From: CBDEGR01 sp965237895
GTDB taxonomy: Bacteria; Acidobacteriota; Terriglobia; UBA7540; JAPUME01
Length of the DNA: 64,000 nucleotides
Assembly: GCA_965237895.1 (NCBI GenBank)
Contig: CBDEGR010000001.1
Span: 248,001 to 312,000 of the forward strand
Direction of reading: 5' to 3'
Part shown: in pieces, positions 1-7,641 of the stretch
Numbering within the stretch: the stretch's first letter is position 1
Layout of the letters: the number at the start of each line of letters is the position of its first letter
Position numbers and translations under genes: made by a program
Notes under the pieces: model-generated
The model's database searches: none
What the model saw: the letters and a program-made list of their open reading frames with translations, nothing else
What the model was told of the DNA's origin: nothing

Positions 1-742
1 GGTAGTAGTTCTCGGCGTTCCCGTAGCCTCCGTGAGGGGCGGTGTAGAGATCGTCGAATTCCCGCACGGTATGCGCCCGCTCCAGGTTGGCCGTACTGTA
101 GCGTTGAGGGAAGAGGCGCGCTTTGCGTCGCAGCCGGGCTTTCAGAGCTTTCAAAAAATGTCTTTGGTAAATGAAATTTCTCGGCTCGTCAAGCCGGTCA
201 GCGGCCAAGCCGAGCTCGATGGGCGGAGAGATGGCGGCCGCACTCTTAACCTGCTGGGGAAACTTGCTGCTCCATTCTCCGGCCAGCTTCAGCGTGACGT
301 TCGCTCCCAACGAGTAGGCGGCCAGGTGGAGTTCCGGCAAGGATTCCGCCTTTAGAAGGTATTCCACCACCCGGTTCAAATCTCCCGAGATGCCCGAATT
401 GTAAAGCAGAGGGGTCAGCGCCTCCGTATCCCCGCAGGTGGGCAGGTTCATCCGCACGGCGTTGAATCCGGCGCGCAGGGCTTTTTCGGCGATCCCCATC
501 ATGTACTGTGAGCGGCTGGAGCCTTCGAGGCCATGCACCAGAAGAAGAGTCGGGCGGGAGCGGCGGTCTTGGCCCGGTTGCCAGTTGCAGTCGAGCCGGA
601 CTTTTGTGCCGGAAATGAAAGGCGTGTGGGGTGTGCCCGGCTGGGTCTCGACCAGACGCGGTTCCGTATTTGTAAGATGCGGAAAGCGTCGCGGCCAGAC
701 CGTTGCCAGCGTCTGCAGATGCGGGTTTCCCAACCCTGTCAT
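1..742 (-). CDS. YheT-type alpha/beta hydrolase, C-terminal part cut by window edge
   Basis: About 247 residues are visible and the 3' end lies beyond the left edge. Near the N-terminus is NPHLQT, a signature of the YheT/UPF0017 (COG0429) esterase-like family. Then come HGLEGSS at about residue 70 (oxyanion-hole region) and AAYSLGAN around residue 144, where Ser sits in the nucleophile elbow. The family hydrolyses carboxyl esters of unknown natural substrate in the cytoplasm. The reading frame is open for some codons upstream of this ATG, and family members usually have a few residues before the NPHLQT block, so the true start may be earlier. No Shine-Dalgarno precedes this ATG. The lipoprotein gene ending just upstream may couple translation. 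Confidence 0.8.
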   Translation of the reverse strand, partial: MTGLGNPHLQTLATVWPRRFPHLTNTEPRLVETQPGTPHTPFISGTKVRLDCNWQPGQDRRSRPTLLLVHGLEGSSRSQYMMGIAEKALRAGFNAVRMNLPTCGDTEALTPLLYNSGISGDLNRVVEYLLKAESLPELHLAAYSLGANVTLKLAGEWSSKFPQQVKSAAAISPPIELGLAADRLDEPRNFIYQRHFLKALKARLRRKARLFPQRYSTANLERAHTVREFDDLYTAPHGGYGNAENYY

Positions 743-764
743 CGGTTGGAATGGAACCGAAGAT

Positions 765-881
765 TTAATCGGCAAGGAGGTTTTCCAGGTAGTCGATATG
801 GCCGCATCCGGCGAGTGTCAGCGCGGCGGAGAGCAGGGCCGGGGAGAAAAGTAGAGGTAGCGGGCTTCGATTCGAGAACAT
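765..881 (-). CDS. small lipoprotein, 38 aa
   Basis: A 38-codon ORF has a hydrophobic stretch (LLFSPALLSAALTLAGC) ending in a lipobox-like LAGC. A short mature tail, GHIDYLENLLAD, follows. The start is supported by a GAGG Shine-Dalgarno core (TTTGAGGTCGTT) just before the ATG. It is a candidate lipid-anchored envelope micropeptide. Its stop lies 22 bases before the ATG used for the YheT-type hydrolase, which suggests a two-gene transcript. I do not recognise a family. It could be a fortuitous ORF, but the RBS plus signal peptide plus lipobox make it credible. Confidence 0.55.
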   Translation of the reverse strand: MFSNRSPLPLLFSPALLSAALTLAGCGHIDYLENLLAD

Positions 882-1053
882 AACGACCTCAAAGGTATTT
901 TTCCGTGACGGCCTATTATAATGCTTTCTCGGATGGAAACGTCGAGGGCTGTAAGCCGGGAGGGCTCCGTGTATACTAGGCTCTTGTAAGGGCTACAGGA
1001 AATTTTCTCGCGCCACCGGAAGGGGTGTCGTCTTGCAAAAAGGGGAAGGGAAC

Positions 1054-2616
1054 ATGCCACTGGATAGAAACACTTGGTACGGTGCGGGAAAGGCTCTGCT
1101 GATCTTTTCGGTTTTGCTGCCTCCGGTGGGGTTTGTGCTGCTTTGGGGGCGGTCGGGGACGGGAATCTTCAAAAAACTGCTTATGACGGTTCCCATTCTT
1201 CTGCTGGGGGTCTTCTATTTCCATCTGATCTTCGGCATTCGCATCGAACTCGAGGGGAGCGCCACCAGACCGATTGTTTCCATTCACAAGCCGGAGAGGC
1301 ATTTTGATGCAATCGAGAAGGACCGCGCCGAGCGAAAAGTGAAAATGGTTCAAGCCGCTTCAGTTCGTGCCGAGAAAGTTGCGGCGCCTCAAGGTGTGAT
1401 CGGCTCTAAACTATCAACTCTACCCGATCCGGTTTTACCCCCTTCGGCCTTCCCCCGGCCATACTGGACCGATTTTCGCGGACCCAACCGTGACGGTTAT
1501 TACTGGGAGATGGGAATCCTCACTGATTGGCCCGTCGACGGCCCTGCCGAACTCTGGCGGCAGAAGGTGGGCGGCGGTTACGCCTCCATGGTTGTCGCCG
1601 AAGGAATGATTTTTACCATTGAGCAGCGGCGTGACCGCGAGGTCGTGGCGGCCTATGAGCTTGAGACCGGACAAGAGATCTGGGCCGATTCCTGGCAGGC
1701 GTTTTTCCAGGAGACCATGGGCGGCGACGGGCCGCGGGCTACTCCCACCTGGCACAAAGGCCGCCTCTACGCCTTGGGGGCGATGGGTGAATTTCGGTGT
1801 CTTGATGCCGGAACCGGACAGGTCCTCTGGAGGGTGAACATCCTGGAAGATAACGGGGCAGAGAATTTAAACTGGGGAATGGCGGCTTCCCCCTTGATTG
1901 TGGATGACAAGGTGATTGTCCTGCCGGGAGGGCGTTCGGGAAAATCCGTCGTGGCTTATGACAAGCTGACCGGGAAGCCGGTCTGGAAATCGCTGAGCGA
2001 CAAGGCGGCCTACGCGTCGCCCATGCTGGTAACCTTCGCGGGGCGGCGGCAGATTCTGGCGGTCAGCGCCCGCCGCGTCATGGGGTTGGCCGTCGATGAC
2101 GGAAGCCTGCTGTGGGATTACGAGTGGAACACCGCCTATGACGTAAATGCCACGCAGCCCATCCTTCTCGATGAAAACCGCATCTTTATCTCCGCCGGGT
2201 ACGGTCACGGGGCGGCGCTGGTGGAAGTCCGGCAAGAGGGAAGCGGATATGCGGTGCGGGAGGTATGGAAAAACAACCGGATGAAGAATAAATTCACCAG
2301 TTCGGTTCTCTTTGAAGGTCACATCTATGGTCTGGACGAATCGATTTTGGTCTGCCTTGACGTTACCACCGGTGAGAGAAAATGGAAGGCGGGCCGGTAC
2401 GGCTACGGGCAGGTGATTCTGGCCGACGGACATTTGATTGTCACGGCCGAATCCGGTGAGGTGGTGCTGATTCGCGCCACGCCGGAACGGCACGAAGAAT
2501 TGGTCCGCTTTTCGGCTCTCAAAGGGAAGACTTGGAATAATCCGGCTATTGTTGGCGGACGCCTCTTAGTCCGCAACACCACCCAGATGGCCGCCTACGA
2601 TATTACTTCCCGGTAA
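1054..2616 (+). CDS. membrane-anchored PQQ-like beta-propeller protein
   Basis: The protein has 520 aa. Two hydrophobic helices lie near the N-terminus (about residues 8-30 and 40-60). A linker follows, and from about residue 135 a domain of repeated blades contains YWTDFRGPNRDGYY, LETGQEIWADSW, LDAGTGQVLW and LTGKPVW. These are typical of PQQ-binding-like (BamB/quinoprotein) propellers of Acidobacteriota and Planctomycetota. No catalytic quinone-dehydrogenase residues are obvious, so it is more likely a structural or periplasmic propeller than an enzyme. ATG 1054 is preferred over an in-frame TTG at 1033 because GGGGAAGGG lies directly before it. The gene diverges from the lipoprotein gene across a short intergenic region. 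Confidence 0.8.
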   Translation: MPLDRNTWYGAGKALLIFSVLLPPVGFVLLWGRSGTGIFKKLLMTVPILLLGVFYFHLIFGIRIELEGSATRPIVSIHKPERHFDAIEKDRAERKVKMVQAASVRAEKVAAPQGVIGSKLSTLPDPVLPPSAFPRPYWTDFRGPNRDGYYWEMGILTDWPVDGPAELWRQKVGGGYASMVVAEGMIFTIEQRRDREVVAAYELETGQEIWADSWQAFFQETMGGDGPRATPTWHKGRLYALGAMGEFRCLDAGTGQVLWRVNILEDNGAENLNWGMAASPLIVDDKVIVLPGGRSGKSVVAYDKLTGKPVWKSLSDKAAYASPMLVTFAGRRQILAVSARRVMGLAVDDGSLLWDYEWNTAYDVNATQPILLDENRIFISAGYGHGAALVEVRQEGSGYAVREVWKNNRMKNKFTSSVLFEGHIYGLDESILVCLDVTTGERKWKAGRYGYGQVILADGHLIVTAESGEVVLIRATPERHEELVRFSALKGKTWNNPAIVGGRLLVRNTTQMAAYDITSR

Positions 2617-2654
2617 CGACGGGCGCGCTGGGTAGGCGGCGGTACGGCAGGACT

Positions 2655-2998
2655 CTATATACCGGATACAACGGCGCGTGTGCCGTCGGCGGGCGCGATC
2701 AGCAATCCACTCCGTCGAGTCCCGACGTCGGGTGATTTCAGACGCAGATGGACGCGGCTGAGCACCGTTGCCAGCACCACGCGCAACGAAAACAACGCGA
2801 AGAACATTCCCAAGCAGCGCCGTGGTCCGCCGCTGAACGGCAGCCACGCGTACGGGTTCGGCTTTTAGCCGAGGAAGCGCTCCGGACGGAACTGCTCCGG
2901 CTGGGGATACACATCGGGCCGTTTGTGAACCAGCAGGGTCGCCGGCGCCAAGATCACGCCGGCCGGATAGAGGACACCACCGGCGGAAAACGGCCGCG
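2655..2998 (-). pseudogene. cytochrome P450 C-terminal fragment with in-frame stop
   Basis: The minus strand encodes the end of a P450. It reads GGVLYPAGVILAPATLLVHK and then PEQFRPERFLG, followed by a TAA at 2865-2867. After the stop it continues in frame with NPYAWLPFSGGPRRCLG, the heme-binding Cys loop, and the C-terminus to a TAG at 2655. Only about 110 residues of a family of about 450 remain, so no function is possible. The upstream end is fused directly to a methyltransferase fragment, so this is a recombination scar. Confidence 0.75.
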
Positions 2999-3262
2999 TG
3001 AGGCGGCATCAGTTTGAACTCTTCGGGACGGGTGGGGTCGCCAAGAAACTGGCGTCTGATTTCCCATGCCAGCACTTCGGCGAGAAGCGAAGGCACAGCG
3101 TGGCCGAGCATCTTCTGCACGTCGGTCCGTCCGCAATCGAATTCGAGTCCATCGGGAAGGGTTTGGAGACGGCACATTTCGTGCGTTGTGAGCTTCCGAT
3201 TACGCCAGGGAAACGGTCCAATGGCAGAGCCGGGTTGCGCCTGGATCGTTCAGGACGGCCGA
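2996..3262 (-). pseudogene. C5-cytosine DNA methyltransferase C-terminal fragment
   Basis: The minus-strand translation gives RPS, a TGA stop, TIQAQPGSAIGPFPWRN, RKLTTHEMCRLQTLPDG and GHAVPSLLAEVLAWEIRRQF. These match the last conserved motifs of Dcm-type DNA (cytosine-5) methyltransferases: R-LT-RE-ARLQ-FPD and Q-GNAVP-LLA-REI. The catalytic PC motif and the SAM-binding part are absent and there is an in-frame stop, so this is a remnant of a restriction-modification gene. It runs directly into the P450 fragment. Confidence 0.65.
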
Positions 3263-3577
3263 TCTTTTTTTAACTTAAGAAGAAAGCTCCAGTACCGGGT
3301 GCGCCAGCCGAATAGCGGCTCCCCTCCTTTTCTGTTCGTGTGCCAGAGATAATGTTGAGTATTTTCCAGGATATCCGATAGTTGGTGCCGGTTTGGCGGT
3401 TGACCTTTTCGACACCTTCGATGACGATTTGGAAAAGGGCTGGCATGGCGGCCCGCCGATCAGTACGTCTGCTTCGGCAGGCTCAAGACCAGCGGTTTGT
3501 AGAATGGTCTGTGAGTTGAAATCGTGAATATTGCCTTCCAGGAGCGGCCAGTCGCGTCAACGCGAACGGCTTATGGC
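3263..3577. other. stretch without recognisable gene
   Basis: No coding segment or RNA gene could be recognised here. The sequence may contain decayed coding remnants beyond my ability to identify them. Confidence 0.4.
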
Positions 3578-3703
3578 GGGAAGTTTATGCGCCGCAGGAG
3601 GTGTTGGAAGCGGGGGGTCGGAGCGCACCTGGAGACGGTACTATGTTAGTAGCGAAGAGACGTGTGATCAATTTCCACGTCTAACTGGGGAAAGACGGCA
3701 GCC
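3578..3703 (-). repeat. dispersed repeat R1, copy 1 (includes kinase 3' end)
   Basis: This 126-bp sequence is nearly identical to 11758-11883. On the minus strand its end encodes RFQHLLRRINFPP-stop, the typical C-terminus of acidobacterial Ser/Thr kinases. The rest has no recognised coding content. It is followed by GCCGTTCGCGTTGAC, the same bases that follow the kinase end near 39841. Confidence 0.75.
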
Positions 3704-3728
3704 CAACAACGGCATGCAGCTGGCGGCG

Positions 3729-4964
3729 CTACTGCGGCGCTGTTTCGGTCTGCTGCGTCCTGGAAAGATGACCTTCCATTTTCGTCAGGAGCTTCTGTGC
3801 TTCGACGGCGGCCGGGGAACCCGCCGCTATTTGAAGGAACAGGCGTAGCTCTTTTGCCGCCTCCGCGTAGGTCCCTTCGTGGGCCAGCAGTGACCCCAGC
3901 ATGAAGTGGGCTCCGGGCGGGAGGCTGCCCGGGCGTTGGACGGCGGTAAGAGCGCTCTTTTCTCCCTCTGCGAACTGCCCCAGGTAATAGTGCCCGACTG
4001 CTTTGTAGTAGCTCGCCGTACCCAGCGTGGGATCCAGCCGCAGCAGGGTGCCGCTGGTCTCGATCAGGTCGGTAAACTGCCTGCTCAGCATCTGAATATT
4101 TGCCTGCTCCAGGTAGGGGCGGATGTACTTCGGATCGGCCTTTATGGATTCCGAGAACGCCTGGTGTGCCTTTTCGGGCTGGTTTTGGTTGAGATAGATT
4201 TCGCCGAGCATATGCCAGGCGACGGCGTATTGGGGATAGACTTCGACGGCCTTCTGAAGGTGTTCCGCGGCCTCTTGCGTCTTGCTTTTCTTTAGCAGCT
4301 TGACGGCCTTGTTCAACTCCTTGCGCGCTTTCTTGGGGGCTTGGAAGCTGGTAAGGCTGACGGCGGTGCCCTCGACGTTGGCCAGCCGCTTAAGGGTGAT
4401 TGCGCCGACGTTAGTAATCATGGAGAGGCGGCTGATGATCGACTTGCTCACGGGGTGGAAGCCCGCCACATACACGCGAATTTCACCGCCCTGAATCATG
4501 TTGCGTACGTCTTCCTGGCTGCCGAAGCCGAACCCTCCTTGCCGATATCGATTCTGTTCGCCCGAATGGGAGGCGTCAGAGGTGGTTGCTGAGTTCCCTG
4601 CCGCGGTTACCAGGGCAGCCGAGCTTCTGTCGAAAGTAAAGGAGAAGTTACCGCGCAGGTCGGAGAAGACGGCTCGAAGCATCTGTCCGTGGTTCCAGAA
4701 CTCGACCCGAATCTGCTCACCGAGATAGCCCGACCCGGACTGGACCCGTCCGGTAATAACAAAAACGCGCGAGTCAATTCCCGGGACTCTCTGCTCGAGG
4801 CTCTGAATACGCTGGCCCTGTTGGGGACGCTCCATTGACGGTGGCGCGCTCGTTGACGACCGCCCGCCGCCACCAGGACGCCCGCCCCCCTGTTGGCCGG
4901 ACAAGGGTAGGGTGAAGGCTGCCAAGAAAACCGCTGCAAAAAGCAAGATCCCAAAGTGTCGCAT
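3729..4964 (-). CDS. secreted TPR protein with N-terminal beta-sandwich-like region
   Basis: The protein has 411 aa. It has a signal peptide (RHFGILLFAAVFLAAFTLPLSGQ) and a low-complexity Gly/Pro/Ser stretch to about residue 45. A region around residues 65-190 looks like a carboxypeptidase-regulatory-type beta-sandwich (VFVITGRVQSGSGYLGEQIR). At least four TPR-like repeats follow between about 215 and 400 (AAEHLQKAVEVYPQYAVAWH, PEKAHQAFSESIKADPKYIR). It is probably a periplasmic or outer-membrane-associated scaffold of unknown partner. The start is set by the signal peptide, with GGTGAGCA just before the ATG. The shared promoter-leader module (copy A) lies directly upstream. Confidence 0.8.
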   Translation of the reverse strand: MRHFGILLFAAVFLAAFTLPLSGQQGGGRPGGGGRSSTSAPPSMERPQQGQRIQSLEQRVPGIDSRVFVITGRVQSGSGYLGEQIRVEFWNHGQMLRAVFSDLRGNFSFTFDRSSAALVTAAGNSATTSDASHSGEQNRYRQGGFGFGSQEDVRNMIQGGEIRVYVAGFHPVSKSIISRLSMITNVGAITLKRLANVEGTAVSLTSFQAPKKARKELNKAVKLLKKSKTQEAAEHLQKAVEVYPQYAVAWHMLGEIYLNQNQPEKAHQAFSESIKADPKYIRPYLEQANIQMLSRQFTDLIETSGTLLRLDPTLGTASYYKAVGHYYLGQFAEGEKSALTAVQRPGSLPPGAHFMLGSLLAHEGTYAEAAKELRLFLQIAAGSPAAVEAQKLLTKMEGHLSRTQQTETAPQ

Positions 4965-4983
4965 TGCTCACCGCCTAGGTATA

Positions 4984-5069
4984 ATCCGGAATTTCCATTT
5001 TCAACTTTACTTTTCCGTCCGCACAATCCTACACCAGTCGCCCTCTTGTGGCAAGCTCATATCGCCATG
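4984..5069 (-). promoter_or_regulatory. promoter-leader module, copy A
   Basis: On the minus strand the -35 TTGCCA (5049-5054) and -10 TAGGAT (5026-5031) are separated by exactly 17 bp. The leader AAAGTTGAAAATGGAAATTCCGG follows, split here as AAAGTTGAAAATGG and AAATTCCGG. The same layout recurs at 16309, 35925, 52290 and 63914 and, diverged, at 56102. The gene served is the TPR protein starting at 4964. Confidence 0.7.
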
Positions 5070-5163
5070 CAGGGGGGCCGTGCGGGCAGGTGGGGTAGAA
5101 ACAGGGTGTGCTATTGCTTACCCCGTCAACGCGACCGGTTCTACTCTGGCTCAATCCTTCGTC

Positions 5164-5511
5164 TCACCGTAATGGTTTAGCAAAAGACAGCTCATGGCCA
5201 TCTGGGTTCTTTCGGCCTTTCAGGATTGAATCCGTTTTCCTTGAGGTACGTCCAGAACTTGTCCACATCAGCCACGTAGAAAATTACCCGTCCCCAGTTA
5301 TTGATAGCCTTCCCCTGTTCTAAATTCAGGATGGTGAATTTCTCGTCCTTTGTACAAAGCGAGGAATACAAGCCTGCTCACCCCCGTAGAGAGTCTTAAG
5401 ACCTAAAACATTTTGGTAGAAGCGTATGGACCTTCGCATATCACTTACCTTTAGCGTGATTGCGGAAATCTTCTCAACGTCCACAGCCCCATCCCCCAAA
5501 ATTTCAGGCAT
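5164..5511 (-). pseudogene. VOC/glyoxalase-like dioxygenase-superfamily protein, frameshifted
   Basis: The N-terminal part reads VEKISAITLKVSDMRRSIRF then YQNVLGLKTLYGGEQA, a classic VOC first beta-alpha-beta module. The frame then shifts near 5370. The continuation is SSLCTKDEKFTILNLEQGKA, then NWGRVIFYVADVDKFWTYLK. A second junction near 5195 lacks about ten expected residues before DGHELSFAKPLR-stop. All of the usual 110-120 aa are therefore traceable but in three frames. Family members are metal-dependent lyases, dioxygenases or resistance proteins. This copy is non-functional unless the breaks are sequencing errors. Confidence 0.75.
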
Positions 5512-5731
5512 GTTTTATTCAAATCTCTACCACAACTCCACCCGTACCCCCACAAAAGTTCAGACGCCCCGCCTCTTTAGTCTCCTCAAGACCTACAACA
5601 CCGCCAAAAACTCCTTCCACAGTGTTGCAAACAGCGTCTCGGTCGTCGAATGCGCTTAGGCGCGGATGATTCTGGCAACCCGATTTCTCAGCGACCCCCG
5701 AGCGGATACTCTCGCAATCCGCATAAAGGGC

Positions 5732-6685
5732 TCAAGTCGCCGGGGTGACTTGGAGAATAATTTTCCCGCGAGTGTGACCCTTCTCACTATAGTCGTGGGC
5801 GGCTTTCGCTTCGGCCAGAGGGTAAACTCGATCGATTACTGGACGCAACCGGCCCTCCGCTACGAGCTGCCTTAAGTAGGTGAGGTCGTCGCCGCTAGGC
5901 TGCACCGCGATGAAACGGCTCCGCTTCTTGGATACGACCGGCAGAAGTAGGGTGGCGAGGATCAGTCCAAAACTCGGTATTGTGCTGATATAGATTCCCG
6001 TGGGAACAAGCAGGTTGGAGCATCCCAAAAAGGAGTCTGCGGCAACCACATCGAACACGATGTCGTAGGTGGCATTGTCCTGTTTGTAATCTTCGTTCTT
6101 ATAGTCCATCACGCGATCAGCTCCAAGATCGCGAACCATTTCCACGTTGGTGGTCCCACAAACAGCCGTCACACGCGCACCTATCGCCTTGGCGATCTGC
6201 ACCGCGAAATGGCCGACCCCGCCGGAACCGCCGATAATAAGCACGCGTTGGCCTGCGCGCAGCCGCCCTTTGTCCCGCAAGGCCTGGATGGCGGTCAGCG
6301 CTGCCAGCGGAATCGCAGCAGATTCCTGTGGTGTAAGCTGCCCCGGTTTCAACGCAGCGGCGGACTCAGCCACCATGGCGTATTCGGCGTGGGCTCCTCC
6401 TCCCCTTGATTCGAGCAATGCATAGACCCAGTCCCCCGCCTTGAACTTGCTCACCAGGCGACCGGTTGCTACGATCTCGCCGCAGATGTCGAAGCCAAGA
6501 ACCATCGGGAACCTAGGCCGAAGAACCATTTTCAGCTTGCCCTTGCGGATTTTCCAATCGATGGGATTGACGGAGGCAGCGGACACCTTCACCAAGCACT
6601 GATGGTCGGCGGGAGACGGCAAGTCCCGTTCGATATATTCCAAGACGTCGCTCGACCCATAGCGACGGAAATGGATGGCTTTCAT
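5732..6685 (-). CDS. MDR-family NAD(P)-dependent oxidoreductase
   Basis: The protein has 317 aa. It belongs to the zinc-independent quinone-oxidoreductase-like branch of the medium-chain dehydrogenase/reductase superfamily. The GroES-like domain spans about residues 1-125 (KVSAASVNPIDWKIRKG, VLGFDICGEIVATG). The Rossmann domain contains the NADPH loop IIGGSGGVGHFAVQIAKA at about residue 150. The C-terminus YSEKGHTRGKIILQV is typical. It likely reduces a quinone or enone with NADPH in the cytoplasm. It appears complete and is not in an obvious operon, since its upstream neighbour is a gene-poor stretch. Confidence 0.85.
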   Translation of the reverse strand: MKAIHFRRYGSSDVLEYIERDLPSPADHQCLVKVSAASVNPIDWKIRKGKLKMVLRPRFPMVLGFDICGEIVATGRLVSKFKAGDWVYALLESRGGGAHAEYAMVAESAAALKPGQLTPQESAAIPLAALTAIQALRDKGRLRAGQRVLIIGGSGGVGHFAVQIAKAIGARVTAVCGTTNVEMVRDLGADRVMDYKNEDYKQDNATYDIVFDVVAADSFLGCSNLLVPTGIYISTIPSFGLILATLLLPVVSKKRSRFIAVQPSGDDLTYLRQLVAEGRLRPVIDRVYPLAEAKAAHDYSEKGHTRGKIILQVTPAT

Positions 6686-7154
6686 TATGCTCCTAATGTA
6701 CCCCCCTATGGGCCGCCCATCCTAGTCCGCACCCCCCCCCCAGTCAACGCGCAGGAGGGCTACACCGCCCTAAGCTGTCGCGCCAGGGTAGTGCAGCGAA
6801 AACCCTGTGCCCGAAACCATTTCTATCCGACACAGCGCATTCAAGGACTAACAGAGTGTGCTGGGAAACCTACCTCAGGCTAAGCAGACCTGGTTCAATA
6901 GAGGGATTTCACTCACCATCTGGCCTATCGGGAAAGTTCTGAAATCGTCCACTAGGGTGTACCATTTCTCTTTTTGGAAGTCCTCATAGGCCATTGAATT
7001 GTTAAGGGCCTCTCTTTTCTCAGCCTGTTGACTTGGTTCTAAGTTTAGGAAAAGGAACGATTCAACTTTGTCTGCTGCCCTACGCTCCGAGTGGGGCATG
7101 AGATCACTCTAAACCCCGGAGAGGCTACGCCTAAGTGTAGGGCCGCGCCAACTC
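6686..7154. other. gene-poor stretch with one weak ORF
   Basis: The only ORF of note is on the minus strand at 6875-7099 (74 aa), containing YEDFQKEKWYTLVDDFRTF. It looks like real coding composition but I recognise no family and it may be the tail of a lost gene. A run of C residues lies near 6730. Nothing else is identifiable. Confidence 0.35.
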
Positions 7155-7498
7155 CTGAAGCATTTTTCATGTGGCGTGGGAAAGCCGTTTCAGCAGCTTC
7201 CTCGTCCTCGTATTCCAGCGCCGGATAGCCCTTATAGCCTGATCTCGCGAACATCCGAACAATGCGTTCCCAGTCCGCTGGCTGCGCCTTTCCGTCGGGA
7301 GCGGCGATGAGGGTCTTGAACTGCGCATTCACCGCATACGGGAGGCACATCTCAATCTGGTTGTAAGGATTCGTGTGAAAGTTGCCCGTATCGAGATTGA
7401 TACCGACCCACGGGGAGTTCACCTTCTTCACGATCTAGATAATGCGCTCTGCCCTGGCGGTAATTCCGCCATGGTTCTCCAGGCTGCCTTACCGGTTC
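7155..7498 (-). pseudogene. sugar phosphate isomerase/epimerase (AP-endonuclease-2 TIM barrel) C-terminal fragment
   Basis: The minus strand reads SLENHGGITARAERII, an in-frame TAG, then VNSPWVGINLDTGNFH, PADWERIVRMFARSGYKGYP and ALEYEDEEAAETAFPRHMKN. These are the last strands of xylose-isomerase-like TIM barrels, including the metal-binding ENHGG and DTGNFH motifs. The N-terminal half is missing and the coding signal degenerates beyond 7155. It is a remnant of an enzyme family common in this window (compare 43242-44084). Confidence 0.75.
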
Positions 7499-7641
7499 GG
7501 CAAGCCTACGTGCGCATGATGCAAATCATGAATGGCTAAGATGAAATGGACCCGCCGCAGAAAGAAGCCTTCGACCGGCGCTTTGGGCGGGCACTGAGTC
7601 TGGATGTGGCCGACAAGGTGATCGTCAGCATGGAATACCTC
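7499..7641 (+). other. possible oxidoreductase C-terminal remnant
   Basis: A plus-strand frame encodes YVRMMQIMNG, a stop, then EMDPPQKEAFDRRFGRALSL and DVADKVIVSM. The last part resembles the C-terminal region of aldo/keto-reductase-like proteins. The frame contains a stop and has no start, so it can only be a remnant. The assignment is tentative. Confidence 0.25.
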
